The translations under genes were made by a program, and so were the position numbers. A DNA stretch of 64,000 bases from Akebia trifoliata (lineage: Eukaryota > Streptophyta > Magnoliopsida > Ranunculales > Lardizabalaceae): contig CM030715.1 in NCBI GenBank assembly GCA_017979445.1, positions 27,877,169 through 27,941,168 on the forward strand, in the 5' to 3' direction. Positions 38,401 through 49,540 of this stretch are shown here, piece by piece (position 1 is the stretch's first letter; every line of letters starts with the position of its first letter). A model generated the notes under the pieces. That model was not told where the DNA came from. It did no database searches and saw only the letters and a program-made list of their open reading frames with translations.

Positions 38401-41400
38401 GCAAATAAGATCATTTTCATGCAAGAATTATTAAATCGGCCTTGTTTACTTATACCAAAAGGTTTATATAATGGATTTCATATTTCCTAAAATTTAACTC
38501 GTATATTCATCAAATTGTCCATACAACAATGTTAGAGTATTAGACGTGAAGCAGTGTAATAAGGTGTACAATGATATATCAAATCATATCAATGGAGATT
38601 TAGATAGGATAGATTAATTAGAGATTTTATTTGATTGTGATTATCTTTTATGTTAAACTTATTATTAGTTTCTATATAAACCCTATAAAGGTCATATAAT
38701 CATCATCAAGAATAAATCAGATTTCTGTATTTTACAAACAACTATATATCATACAATCACTTTTGTTAACTTAAAAATTATGAAACTCAGTTTATAACTA
38801 GCCATTTTATCATAATTGAATCAATAATTTCGGTAAAATACTTAATTAGCTGTTTTAGTAATTTACGATTATAAAAAGAAGCACGTATATAAAGAAATAA
38901 TTAAGGCAAAAATAAAGTTTCACATTTCAATCATATTTCATATAGAATGCAGGGTAAGAAATAGCTTGTTGCCCCAATTATGTATAAACTACAAACCTAT
39001 ATGTAATGCATTTTTTTTAATTTGCATGAAGATTAGAAGGATGAGGTTCGTATTATTTTGCCTCCTCAGTTTCAAAATTTATATCGCTTCTTCGGAATTT
39101 TGGAAATATATTTTTTATGAGCGTTCGTACCTTATTAATCTCAATGACAAGGAAAAACTTAGGTTTCGGCTACTAAATGTTCACACGGGCCCTCCTCTAG
39201 CATCGAAGCTTGATAATTATGCATATGACTTTGTGGGAAAAGGTAAATTAATTGACTCAAAAGGGTATATATGGACACATTGGAAGATCAATGTCAAGTT
39301 ACGAGAAACACTACGTGAAAACTTAAAATTTTGACAAGAAAATTCGATGGGTCAAAGCCTACAAATTTTAGAAATCAAATTTTGACGGCCCATGGCCATT
39401 GAAATTTTTTATGCTCCCCAATTCGATGGCTTGGAACTAGCAAAACTCTCTCATCCTCCATTAATTTGATGGTTCGCTCCATCAAAAAAAAAAAAAAAAA
39501 TCGACAAAGAAAAATTCGACTAGCTTGACCCCCGTCAAATATAGGCTTTTTTCACATTGTGCAAGTAATAATGGTAGGTGATGTACTCTCTTTGGTACAT
39601 AACATGAATTCAATGGTAAAGACAATAATTTTATATTTGTACACCTTGATGATGTCTCATGCATCATTCACCATTATTAGATCATCAGTTTTCAAAAGAC
39701 ATCTTTCATCACCATATTAAGCATATAGAAATGGCTAATAATATCTTACACTATATTATATTTTAGTCTGTCCAACATAGTTAGGCTCCCCACCTTACTA
39801 AGAATTTTGAGGTGTCATGTGAGAGGGAAAATTGACTATAGCTGGTTGCCTAAAGTGGGATAACTAGTTGTTGTTGGTTTTGATTTAACAATAACAAATT
39901 TATATAAAAGATTTTATTAAAATATTAAATGGGTTTTTAAATTTCTTTCCGACTATGATGTATGGTTTGAAGAAATGAACCAAAGAGATTCATTGTATCT
40001 AGATCCAAATTAATTTCACGACTTAAATTAATATACCTAAGAGCATGGATCAAGATTCGTACAATTATATATATTTGTTCATAGACTTCAGTTCATTCAT
40101 AAATTCTAAGTGAGTGAATTTGGTTAGAAGAGATGCACTTGAGGTTGAAAAATATTTTGAAATATATATACAATAAATAAATTTACAATGCACCTATGTT
40201 AGAAGATTTTGTGAAACATGTCAATTAATAATGATTCATTGTCCCGAGTACATCTCTACTACTATATAAACCTCTTAATCTCATTTGTTTTGGCATCTCT
40301 CAATTTCTCTCCACATTTTTGTGAGAAATTATTTTCTCCACCTAATTTTGAACATCTTAAAGAGGCGAGGTACAAGTTTTGTCAAGAAGTATAAACTTAT
40401 AGAGGAACAAGATCGAGTCCAAACTAGGTTGAATATCAAAGATAGTGTTATTGTGTTCCCTTTCACAAACGGAATGCTCCGACTATCTTCAAGAAGCGTT
40501 GGCATGCCTCTTAGCCAAATTAACTTGATTAGAGATTGTTGTTCCTTATTTGTTTTCTTACAAACAAAATTAGTTCTAAGTTTGATTTTTCAACAGTTAT
40601 ACACGATTTTCCCCCAACATTTCGTGCTCAACAGCCTTTGTAATATTTGAAGCACTATTACCTAACTAATGTTAAAACTTTTAGAATAACATATTTTGTC
40701 CAAAATTTTTTTTTTTGAAATATTAATGGAGAAATATGAGTTATTCATAAAAATAATCAAAACATCTATAAAAAAAAAACTTATAATAATAAATTACAAA
40801 TAGTTTTGATGAAAAATATGAGTAAACCTAAAATCAAAGTTGATGATACCTGGATTTTGTGGTTCTTGAGGAGGGGATGATCAAAAGCAGGTTGCTTGTA
40901 GATATCAACACAATCAAATATGTCACCTTCTCCGGTCTGTCAAAATTACAAACCACTAGTGATTCACCTTATAATGTTTATCTCTTCACACACACCATTT
41001 TTTTATAAAAACATCATTTTTATGTATGATCGGTTGGATTGAAATTGAACGGTTGTTGACCTCAAACATTTCAACGTAAGGATTTTGGTATTTGTATGAC
41101 ATGGCGCTTTCTCAACCGTCAAACCAAACTATAGGGTAATGCCGGAAAAAAGTACCACAGAGGACCCCCTCCCCTATATTACACAGGCAAAATCCTAGTC
41201 CAAACATTTCGGGCTAACAAAAAATATCTATGTCCAAGCCTGACTGGGCCTAACAAAAAGGGGATTTCAATTTTGAGACAAACTTGTTATCCACATATAA
41301 GCCTAGGAATGCCATAAACAATTAATTTTTGGGTACAATGAAATTTTTGACAGATTTTTTTTATCCGTCGCTGTTGTCTATTACAATAACTCATAAATCC

Positions 41401-41407
41401 TTAAAGA

Positions 41408-41438
<31 letters not shown>

Positions 41439-41893
41439 CCCTTATGGGACAAGTGCCCCAATTGCCCCACTATAAATATGTTCGTGAGTACCAGAGTGAA
41501 AACCACCGCAAAGTGGGCATAGGAGACTTGGTGGAAGGGGTTACCTAGAGTGAAAATCACCACAGGTAAGGCGCTATGGACGTCGACCATGGAGCATGAT
41601 GGTATATATGTTATGATCCCAAAGAGATATGGGATTCACTTTCCACACCACTAACATCGATAATAGGTATTTTTTTATGGATTGGTTGAATTGGTATTAT
41701 TCAACAAGTTTTAAGACATAAGATTTACCTGAATGGTCTTGACAGGGGGCTTGTTAAGAATTTTGAGCTGTTGCTCTAACTCCAAATCCTCTTCTTTGGA
41801 TAAACTTGTTCCTCCAACACCATATTGGTCACATGAGAAGAAACACAAAACCAAAATGACCTGTAACACAGTGGTAAGATCTTTAGAAGCCAT
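32443..41893 (-). CDS. Neprosin-domain (DUF239) secreted protein, tandem copy B
   Basis: Paralogue of copy A with the same seven-exon, all phase-0 layout: 41729-41893, 40850-40936, 37291-37503, 35619-35786, 34360-34413, 34058-34204, 32443-32826; 405 aa. Residues 1-24 form a signal peptide. The activation peptide has [16 protein letters not shown] and [12 protein letters not shown]. The catalytic domain has [35 protein letters not shown] with Glu319, and GSGHFP. As in copy A, the first catalytic Glu is replaced: SIQVGW with Gln207 (codon 35631-35633). No disabling lesion was seen. Exon 6 uses an acceptor at 34205 that keeps register with copy A. Intron positions match copy A but repeat contents differ, so most insertions followed the duplication. 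Introns hold tandem repeats, G-runs and fold-backs; the expression pattern cannot be judged. Confidence 0.93.
33665..33890. repeat. Dispersed gttttaaaacc-type repeat
   Basis: Contains cgagacgtctc, gtatcaggcatg (twice) and ends ccaagttttaagaccatg. Related sequence occurs at about 50850-50880 and around the rRNA-like fragment at 52737-53040. In the last intron of neprosin copy B. Family unknown to me. Confidence 0.45.
34513..34873. repeat. Small element with AGGGGCGAAG ends
   Basis: The left end aggggcgaagctag and the right end (inverse of cctggcttcaccttt) are imperfect inverted repeats. The interior is rich in gccccc and cctccc runs. Intron 4 of neprosin copy B. Confidence 0.45.
36126..36290 (-). 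repeat. TRIM-like retroelement fragment
   Basis: Minus strand begins tgttgagtttagtctcacat and runs to tcatggtattagagc, a primer-binding-site-like string for initiator tRNA-Met. Homologous sequence lies at 46735-46860. No protein is encoded. Intron 3 of neprosin copy B. Confidence 0.5.
36869..36985. repeat. Short fold-back
   Basis: gtgcaataaataaactttgg pairs with ccaaagtgtatttattgcac around a spacer containing gtattttggtaa. An 11-base G-run lies close by at 36831-36841. Confidence 0.7.
37521..37884. repeat. Three tandem units of about 123 bp
   Basis: Units start near 37523, 37645 and 37769. Each runs from taagaagttaaaaa through ctccccctaacaacc and ggttgagctgagctgag. The first unit begins 20 bp upstream of neprosin B exon 3, so the array abuts its acceptor side. 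Confidence 0.85.
37885..38568. repeat. Direct tandem duplication, period 336 bp, each unit headed by a G-run
   Basis: gcagatactt occurs at 37911 and 38247, and aaggtgta at 38225 and 38561, giving a constant 336-bp offset. The units are almost identical by eye; I noticed only a few substitutions. G-runs of 20 (37885-37904) and 12 (38233-38244) mark the junctions. Located in intron 2 of neprosin copy B. Confidence 0.9.
38966..39334 (+). other. Unassigned 122-codon reading frame in an intron
   Basis: The frame is antisense inside intron 2 of neprosin copy B. From the internal Met near residue 27 it reads a hydrophobic, signal-like start ([18 protein letters not shown]), then a basic region with no motif I recognise. 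The 3' end runs into the dispersed repeat at 39326. It may be TE debris or chance; no function is claimed. Confidence 0.2.
39326..39565. repeat. Dispersed repeat, copy 1 (ends tttttcacattgtg)
   Basis: Begins aaaattttgacaagaaaatt, contains catcctccattaatttga and a poly-A stretch, and ends gcttttttcacattgtg. A second copy lies at 43930-44205 in the same orientation. Confidence 0.75.
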
Positions 41894-42160
41894 TCTTACA
41901 AGTCTGAGAGATACAATTGTTACCCTAATATATTAAGGAGGCATATTTATTAGGAAAATAAATAGGTTTGAGGCTCTCTATTAGACCAATGCCTGAGATG
42001 GAAAGATTTTAATAGACATTCTCAATCAAAATGGATCTCAAAGAAACTTATTTGAGCCCATATAGGAAACATGTGCTTTTCCTCTAATCTCAACTGTTTG
42101 TTTGATGGAGATGCTCAAACCTCGTTTGAGACTCGAAAAGCCCCACTTTTGTTGAGCCGC
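41894..42160. promoter_or_regulatory. Upstream flank of neprosin copy B
   Basis: Keeps only the first 50 bp or so of similarity to the copy A promoter (acaattgttaccctaatata), then diverges. The TATA context is weaker than in copy A. No gene. Confidence 0.45.
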
Positions 42161-42301
42161 GATAAACTGACTCAAAATTCACTCACTTGATATGGTATGT
42201 GCATAGAACCGTAGATATTGTTCTTTGGGATACACAACAAAAAAGATCTATGGTTCTGTGCACATGCCACGTCAAGCGAGTGAATTTCAAGTCAGTTTAT
42301 C
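42161..42301. repeat. Fold-back miniature element, GCATGTG/CACGTC family
   Basis: Arms gataaactgactc and gtcagtttatc close the element. Inner arms agaaccgtagat and atctatggttct pair around gggatacacaac. It lies about 270 bp upstream of neprosin copy B. Confidence 0.75.
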
Positions 42302-42329
42302 ATTAGTCTTAGTTGTTTATGGGCAGTGA

Positions 42330-42660
42330 GCTGTTATGGATAATGACCGAAGGTGATGTTTTCTTTTTTCTTACTAATGATTTTCTGATGCCCCCTCTGA
42401 TACATGCTCTCGTATGCCTCTTGACATGGCACGGGCTAGAATCCCTCGGGATACACAATTGGACACAATACAATTGTGTATCCCGAGGAAAATAATTGAT
42501 GGTTCTAGCACATGCCACGTCAGGGTGTGTCATATAAAGGATTGAATCATGCTGGGGTGACATTGGATTTATTGCGACTTTTACATTTCTAACGTGGAGG
42601 TGCGAACATAACCGTAGGTGTGTTTCCTCGTGATGTTAATCCAATGTCACTCCAGCATTA
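42330..42660. repeat. Nested fold-backs of the same family
   Basis: tccctcgggatacacaattg and caattgtgtatcccgagga form one near-perfect inner stem (about 42440-42490). An outer pair (gggtgacattggatt / aatccaatgtcactcc) surrounds 42548-42655. Confidence 0.7.
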
Positions 42661-42825
42661 GTGTAAAATTAAGATTTCCATGTATAAAATGTTAAGGGAT
42701 GTCTTACCAAAATTATCTCATTAATATGATGTTAAATCTCTATTGATTGTGGATTGTCAATTAATATTTCCACACTAGAAAATTAACTTGCCTTCCTCAA
42801 AATTTTATCTTAAAACTGTTTGGAT

Positions 42826-43007
42826 CGTATACATCCAGGGAGCATGATTATAACCTGCCTCCCACACCTTAGATCTTACCACATAGATCTCTCATTAAAT
42901 GTATTAGTAAAAAAAAATTGTTAATTATTAATGTGGCAAGATCTAAGGTGTGGGGTGGGTTTTAAGTTTAACCCTCCCCTCTGTCCCCTGGTGTATGCAA
43001 TCTGGAT
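42826..43007. repeat. Fold-back element
   Basis: cctcccacaccttagatctt pairs with aagatctaaggtgtgggg. Outer arms gtatacatccaggg and ccctggtgtatgc also match. No coding sequence. Confidence 0.75.
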
Positions 43008-43432
43008 TATATCTTAAAAGATTAACTTTCTATAATTGGGTCATAAAATCATTGGGTTGACTTAGACAAAATCTGATCTAAAATAAATTCCAAAAATTTT
43101 CTTAATTGAAAAAAAAAAAAAAAAAAAAAAGGTTGAGAATATTTGCACTTAGTTTTTGATGTAGGTCCACCCACTTAGTAAATACACCCCTAAAATTTTA
43201 AAACATTATAGTATCTAAATTCTAAGCCAACTATGCAAGTGCAAGAAACAAAAAAAAAAAAAAATTATTCTTCTTCTCTTTTGCCGTTCACCTCTTCATT
43301 CTTCTTCTTCTTACTTGCATTCATGAAGGTTTCTCTACTAGGCTTTTGTGACACAAGAAGCAAAACAATGGTGATACAAGAAGCAATCATGATTTAAAAA
43401 ATATTTGATCTTCCCATGTCAAGATTTCAGTG

Positions 43433-43800
43433 TCGACATGAATAATGTTGTGTCAACATTGGCCTATCGACATAGAAAATATCGAAAAAAACAATAAATC
43501 AAACAGTAAAAAACTTACCTCTATTAATGTAATCGATCTTCTAAAATCTTAATCTTAAAAACTTTAGAGAGGATGAAACGATCAGGAAAACAAAATGTGA
43601 GTTACTCACTTCATCTTCTCCTAGCGACATGACTAAAGCCATGTCAACATTGGTCCATTGACACAGAAAAATTGAAAAAGATAATAAATCAAAGGGTTAA
43701 AAACATACCTGTTGATATAATCTACTAAAATCTTAATCTTAGAAGCTTAGAGAGCATGAAACGATTATGAAAACATAATGCTCACTTATCTTCTACACGT
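43433..43800. repeat. Imperfect tandem duplication of about 185 bp
   Basis: Both halves share, in order, gtcaacattgg, cgacatag/tgacacag, aataaatcaaa, aatcttaatctta and gatgaaacga/catgaaacga. Function unknown. Confidence 0.6.
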
Positions 43801-43929
43801 GAGCATTGCACCGAGGAGAAGATTAAGTTTTTTTTTTTTTTTTTCTAATGTGGTTGATGCACTTACCAAAAATTGTGAGACCCATATGGAGGTTGGACAA
43901 CATTGCCATATCCATAATAGGCTTACTAT

Positions 43930-44205
43930 GTGAAAGCTGAAAATTTTGACAAGAAAATTCGACAGACCAAAGCTCACAAATTTTAGAAAGAGAATTTTGA
44001 TGGCCTATGGACCTTGAAATTTTTTATGATCCCCAATTTGACGGCTTAGAACCATCAAATTTCTCCCATCCTCCATTAATTTAACGGTTTCGGTCCATCG
44101 AAAAAAAAAATTTTGACAATGAAAATTTTGACGCCTTGGTCTGACAAATTTTATGAAATTTGACGGCCGTTGACTATCAAATATAAGTTTTTTTCACATT
44201 GTGTC
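43930..44205. repeat. Dispersed repeat, copy 2 (ends tttttcacattgtg)
   Basis: The same element as 39326-39565, with both ends recognisable (aaaattttgacaagaaaatt and tttttttcacattgtg). It is longer by an extra block around 44105-44150. Confidence 0.75.
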
Positions 44206-46487
44206 TTATGTCCAATAACCAGATTATACAATTTGTATTATTCAATTCAATTATAAATTTTGCCAACCCTAAGGAATATTTTTATGGGATAATGGCCGCA
44301 TAGACCTATTTTTTGAAAATATGTACTAAAAAAATATAGACTCTTTAATACTCAATTTATCCAATAGAAGTTAAGAAAAAAAGGATTTTTGAAGCAAAAA
44401 TTCTATAATTACACGTTCAATGATTTTTGAAGTTCAAAGAAACATGTTTATTTCATAATAGTTGAGCTACTCCTACGATTTATTATTAATGACATGCCCC
44501 TTAACTATAGTCATCTCTTATAGATCAATTAAAAAAAAAAAAAAACTTGTTTCTCTTACTGAAATTAGTAATCTTTAAATCACAAAGATGATGATGACTA
44601 CACCAATGATGATGATGGAAATGAGTATGATTATCATCAAACTGATTTGGTTTATGTATATTAGATTTATTAAAATATATAAATAATTAAAATATAATTT
44701 TAAAACTCAACTTGAATGTTCATCAAATTGATTCAACTCAAAAATTAGCAAGTCCACACAAATGAGTCAAATAAAATTATATTGAATTTAGTTTTTAATA
44801 AATAAAATATTTATTTTTTATTTTTCATACAAATATTAATAACTAAATAAATTGGTCAAGTTTTTTATTTGACTCCCTATATTTTTAAATCAAACACTTT
44901 GTAAAATTGTTAAAAGGGTATTTTAGGTATTTTTCTTTAAAAAAATTCTTCAAAAGATCTTTAATAGACTAATGTTTTATTAACTGAGACTTGAATGGTC
45001 TGTATTCTTTACGAGGGGACTATTCAGTACATACTCTCAATAAAGAGTCTTTCAAAGTCTTTCTCCCTATTTTTATTGAGACCATAGCGACAAAATTCTC
45101 CCACTTTTGCAAAAAGCAGTTAATTTGCAATTTTTTTTATATTTAATCTTGAGTTATTTGGATGATTTAATCTTGATTTATTTGCAAAGTTTTGAAAAAT
45201 ACATTGTTACAAATGAAGAAATCTGAATTTCTTGAGAATTCTTAGATGAATATTACATGAACCATGATAAGATATTTATGGGGATTACATCAACCAAGAT
45301 AAAGAAACATATAGAATATCTTAATTGATATTATTACATATATATTATTCTCCAACACTTCCTTCCTTTAAAGATGAGATACGTTGATATGATACAATGT
45401 ATCTCATGTATCATAATATGATGCATCATGTTCTCTTACAATAATATGAACTTTTGTAATTTTGTTTAATATTATATTTAATAGATATATTATACACCTC
45501 TATATTATCCGTAAATAACATTATATATATTCAAAAAAATTCTCAACTTAACAATTTATTTATTTATTTTTTTCAAATTTTTCCTTGCCAAAATTTTCCC
45601 AAACCTCGACTTTGCCACTATTATTAAGACTATGATGTGTAAAATCAGATAGCGGATCCTCCGTAGCGCAATTTTGAAAAGTCCATAAAACCCCATATTG
45701 AATAGAAAAAAGCCATTGTTTAGATCTAATTTTTTTAAAAATAATCCAAAAAAAAAAAGAAAAAATAACATTTTTTTGTGTCTGATCAACTGTTTAGAAT
45801 GGATGGTCACTGAGTTCCTAAATTCAAACTAACCAATTTTGTTCTTTCGATGATGCGACACACTCTCAACTGTTGGTTACCACAATGTATTTAATTTCCA
45901 ATAAAAATGAGTTATGTAGACATCATATATTGTTATAGGAACAGAAAGACCATTTTGGATCGCGACTCTTAATCTATTATAAGAAGATTGAGGTCAATGG
46001 AGGCATATCCATGTTGAAGTCTGCACTGTGGAAGTTAAAAACAAATTCTTAAGATTTATATTTGCATATCAAAAGCGACAAGAATAGATTTTAAACAATT
46101 TTTTTATTATCATATAAAAATTTAATAAATATTTTTTTAATAATATTTTTAAGATAAAAGACCCTTATTTCAAACTTTCGCCTTAGGCCTCAACTTATAT
46201 TGAGTCGACTCTGATCTCGAGTTCTGTATATACATAAACAAATTTGAGTTTGAAAAATCTACTAGTTAAGTTTGAGTTAAAAACTTGCAGAAAAATTGAT
46301 CCATGTGAAGATTGGTAAATCTGAATTCAAAATATCTAGAAACAGATATCAAATATTTTCCGGATTGTAATTCAAACGACAAAGCAATTTATCATGGAAA
46401 GGGTATTATTACCTTCTCCAATTAGACCAAACCCTTTTTTTTATTATTATTAGAGAGATTGTTTTTTCGGTGTGGCAAGTAGATCTG
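44206..46487. other. Intergenic stretch, no gene recognised
   Basis: Very AT-rich with only short chance reading frames. I see no clear repeat ends or protein similarity. Confidence 0.5.
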
Positions 46488-46892
46488 TTGAGTGTATATT
46501 TTCCTTCACTCTCGAGTGTGTTATACCCTAGTCAAGCCTCGTGGCCTTCTTATATTCATTGTTCCCCTTATTTAATAGAGACTAGTTGGTTGGTTAACAT
46601 GATATCAGAGCTTTAGTTCATGAAAGTCATGAGTTCAAATCTTTCCTCTCTTATGAATCAAAGCTCTGATACCATGATAAATTTGGGGTTCCAACTTAAA
46701 ATCAAATTTCTCTCCTCCACGTTATCCAATTCATATATCCACGTGCTTTGGCCTAGTCAAGCTCACATGTGTGGGGCATGTTGAGTTTAGTCCCACTTCG
46801 AACACAAATTGCATTGTTTCTTCTCTCCTTATAGGCTCCTAGACCTCTCCACTCATTGCCAATTGATTTTGAGTTGGAACCCCAAATTTATC
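46488..46892 (+). mobile_element. TRIM-like retroelement relic
   Basis: An LTR-like 114-bp block starts tgttgagtg and ends ttaaca (46488-46601). It is followed directly by tgatatcagagc, close to the usual tRNA-Met primer-binding site. From 46676 to 46892 a 30-bp inverted pair (gataaatttggggttccaac and its inverse) encloses sequence related to 36126-36290. No protein. The two parts may be separate elements. Confidence 0.45.
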
Positions 46893-47865
46893 AAGACCAA
46901 ATCTACAATTTTATAAAATAAGAAATCTTAAACTATAAAATACAAAATAAGTAAGTAGTAATCAGGAAACTAATTACCCAACAATGGTGTGATTATACAA
47001 CATCTATGATATAAAGGGACCCATTCATAAGACAACATTAAGGAGAGAACACGAAACCAACACCAAACATCAAACCCCATAAAAATTGGTTTAGAATTGT
47101 GGATCGTCAAATTTTTCTTATTAATTTGTAAATCATATTTTATGGGGTTGAAAGTTTTAGATTGGACTAATTTTTTGTGAGATACAAATCATCCTCATCC
47201 GAAACTTTTAAAGCATATAAGACAAATTTAATTTCTAAACGTTGTATGCCAAACACTACTAGAAAAATCCACGTCCAAACAAGGGTTGATTTTACTTCCC
47301 CATCTAACAACTATGGATTGGGAATGGATCATGATTTTTGAAGTTTGAATGGAGGTAGTCCACCTTTAAATTTAGACTTCAAAAGTTTTATTTCCGTTTG
47401 TTTCATATCATATTTCAAATTTTAAAATCGAAATTTAAAAGTTTTGAATCAACGATGTGAGGACGTTGGATGAAACTTCTGAAGTCTAATTTCTAGTTTT
47501 CAGACTTCAAAAGTGTTACCAAACATAGCCTTACTTTCTTTAACAATATTGGCCTTGACCAAAAAAAAAATTTCAAAAATCCTTTCCATTTATCGATCAC
47601 ATGTGAAAAGATAGAAATAAAATGCCCACAATTTTCAATATAATCATAATAGACTAGTGAAGTAAATAATATCAGAAAATTAAAAATAAAAATTCCAAAG
47701 TGGTTTTGACCTAATCTATATAATTTGTGTTGAGATTTTAAATACTCCAAAACTACTTCAAGAAAATTACATTAAGAGAGGAAATTTTCCCTTTTGGTGA
47801 AAATAATCAAATCCACGTGAACGGCAAATAAAACACGAAGACGTGTAACCCATCTTCCTGTAAAC
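46893..47865. repeat. Intergenic region with an eroded double-hairpin copy
   Basis: Around 47075-47215 the family core survives in part (aaaccccataaaaattgg, gtggatcgtcaa, gattggactaatttttt). The rest is AT-rich 3' flank of the acidic-protein gene. Confidence 0.5.
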
Positions 47866-48438
47866 CTACTTCCGGGGCTTCCTTTTCCTATCGTCGTCCT
47901 CCTCCTCCTCGTCGTCCTCTTTTATCTCATCGTCATCCTCTTCGTTGTTGCTTGGAGAAGGATCAAGGCGAGCTGCATCCATGGCCCACTGTATAATCTT
48001 CGAAACCTCATCATCATCATCATCATCGTGATCATCACCACCATAATCAGAACCGTCAGATCTTCCAGTACAAGATTGGAATTCTTTAGAAGTAGTTGTA
48101 GTCGAAGAAGAAGAGGAAGAAGCCCTAAGAGAAGAGAATCTGGCGGAGAGATCGCCCCTTAGAATTTTATCTAATTCATCATCTTTATCGTTCTCTTTCT
48201 GTTTCTGATTCATTGGTTGCGGTGGCACTTTCGTAATTCCGGAAGACACTGAGGGCAATTTGAGGGCTTCAAAGCGACGAACGAGATCTCGATCGAGAGA
48301 GGAGGAGGTGCTAGAGCTAGACAGATGGGAATCGAGGCTGAGTTTGAGGAGCATCTCGTCCTCCGCCGCCCGCAGCAATTCCTCCACCTCGTCCTCATCC
48401 TTATTTTTCCCCCTCGTTTTTCCTCTGTTATTACTCAT
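47866..48438 (-). CDS. Acidic low-complexity protein, 190 aa, single exon
   Basis: One uninterrupted reading frame from the ATG at 48436-48438. The N-terminus is basic (NNRGKTRGKNK). Residues 15-50 are helix-forming and acidic (EVEELLRAAEDEMLLKLSLD), followed by a Ser-rich stretch. A second charged segment has DDELDKILRGDLSARFSSL. After a Ser/Thr run and an Asp-run comes EVSKIIQWAMDAARLDPSPS near 145-165, then an acidic tail ending RKRKPRK. The short IIQWAMDAARL helix, preceded by acidic residues, reminds me of the C-terminal motif of plant proteins annotated as similar to the ANCHR abscission regulator. I hold that identification loosely. Likely intracellular: no signal peptide or membrane segment. 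Codon use and the intact frame support a real gene. A fold-back lies within 100-330 bp of its start. Confidence 0.75.
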   Translation of the reverse strand: MSNNRGKTRGKNKDEDEVEELLRAAEDEMLLKLSLDSHLSSSSTSSSLDRDLVRRFEALKLPSVSSGITKVPPQPMNQKQKENDKDDELDKILRGDLSARFSSLRASSSSSSTTTTSKEFQSCTGRSDGSDYGGDDHDDDDDDEVSKIIQWAMDAARLDPSPSNNEEDDDEIKEDDEEEEDDDRKRKPRK

Positions 48439-48531
48439 CCTGCCACTACCCTTCGCTCATACTGATGATGTTTTTCTTTCTTTACCTTTATAAACATGAG
48501 TCTTTTGCAGACCCCAAACTCTAGAATTTCG

Positions 48532-48765
48532 TTTACATATGAGTCGTGATAACCTGACTTACACCGTGGCATACTCAAAATACTATCCTGACGTGGCATG
48601 TCTTAAAAACATAGATTTTTGCATCGGGAGACACACCCCGCATTTCCATAAATATTTGCATGTATCCCTAGGCAAAAAGATCTTTGGCGCTAGCACATGC
48701 CTCGTCAAGAGAGTATTTTTAGTTTGCCACGTTGGATGAGTCAAAAAATCATTACTCCACGTTTT
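48532..48765. repeat. Fold-back, GCATGTG/CACGTC family, at the acidic-protein promoter
   Basis: tcctgacgtggcatgt and acatgcctcgtcaaga pair, with further arms outside and the loop between them containing cgggagacacacc. It starts about 95 bp upstream of the acidic-protein ATG. Confidence 0.65.
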
Positions 48766-48824
48766 TCTTTGGTAAAATTGCTTAATTCAATGTATAAGAT
48801 AGGTGTGATTATACGTTTTGTCCT

Positions 48825-49200
48825 ACATGGGTTAAAAGTTTTGGAATGAACTGATTTTTGGTGAGGGTCGTCCAAAACTTCTAATCTCATCAAAAGATGA
48901 TTTACAAAAGTTGGACGGTCCATGATTCTTCAACTTAAAAGCATAGGGCTAAAAGTTTTGGAATGAGCTGATTTTTGGTGAGGAAGTCGATATCCTCATC
49001 AAAATCAGCCCATCAAAAGTGGTTTACAAATTTTTTATAAAACGATTCACAATTCTAAAATCACTTTTGATGGACTTAAAAATTTGAGATTCGACTGATT
49101 TTTAATGAGGATGATCTCCTCACCATAAACATCATCTTCACACAAAAATTAGCCCAATCCAAAATTTCTAAGCTTTTATAGGACAAACGTTTTGGGAGTA
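48825..49200. repeat. Double-hairpin element, diverged copy
   Basis: Starts near gttttgtcctacatggg and ends ttataggacaaacgttttgg. It has the core arms ttttggaatgaactgattt and gatgatctcctcacc, but the left hairpin is shortened and an extra half-unit seems present. Confidence 0.65.
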
Positions 49201-49435
49201 TTTTGTGGATCTAAGATTGTGAGTCAAATGCCACCTTATATATAAATCAATGGCTTTTGCATTTGGTTTGTGCAAGAGTTCAAAAAAATTCTAGGGCATC
49301 AGACGAAGAAGATGAGATTGAAAATTTTTTTCTTTGAGGAGGGTTGTTATCATGCGGGGAGGTAATTGTAAATATCAAAAACTTAAATGAAGTTTTAGAG
49401 CACACGTTGGATCATGTTTTAATTGGACAACTGAG

Positions 49436-49436
49436 T

Positions 49437-49471
<35 letters not shown>

Positions 49472-49540
49472 CGCACATGCGTGCACACACACACACATAT
49501 GTGTGTGTGTATGTGTGTGTGTGTGCGCACGTGTGCGTAT
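49436..49540. repeat. Compound (CA)n(TA)n(TG)n microsatellite
   Basis: Runs of CA, TA, again CA and then TG in order, so the tract can fold on itself (cacacatatgtgtgtg centre). It directly abuts another double-hairpin element. Confidence 0.9.

Noticed and set aside
37521..38568. CRISPR array suggested by evenly spaced repeats
   Set aside because: Units are 123 bp and 336 bp direct tandems with no unique spacers; this is a eukaryotic genome.
40285..40650. 121-codon reading frame in neprosin B intron 2
   Set aside because: No recognisable domain, AT-driven composition, antisense inside an intron.
47866..48493. Plus-strand and alternative-frame reading frames over the acidic-protein gene
   Set aside because: Arg/Ser-rich shadows of an Asp/Glu/Ser-rich coding strand.
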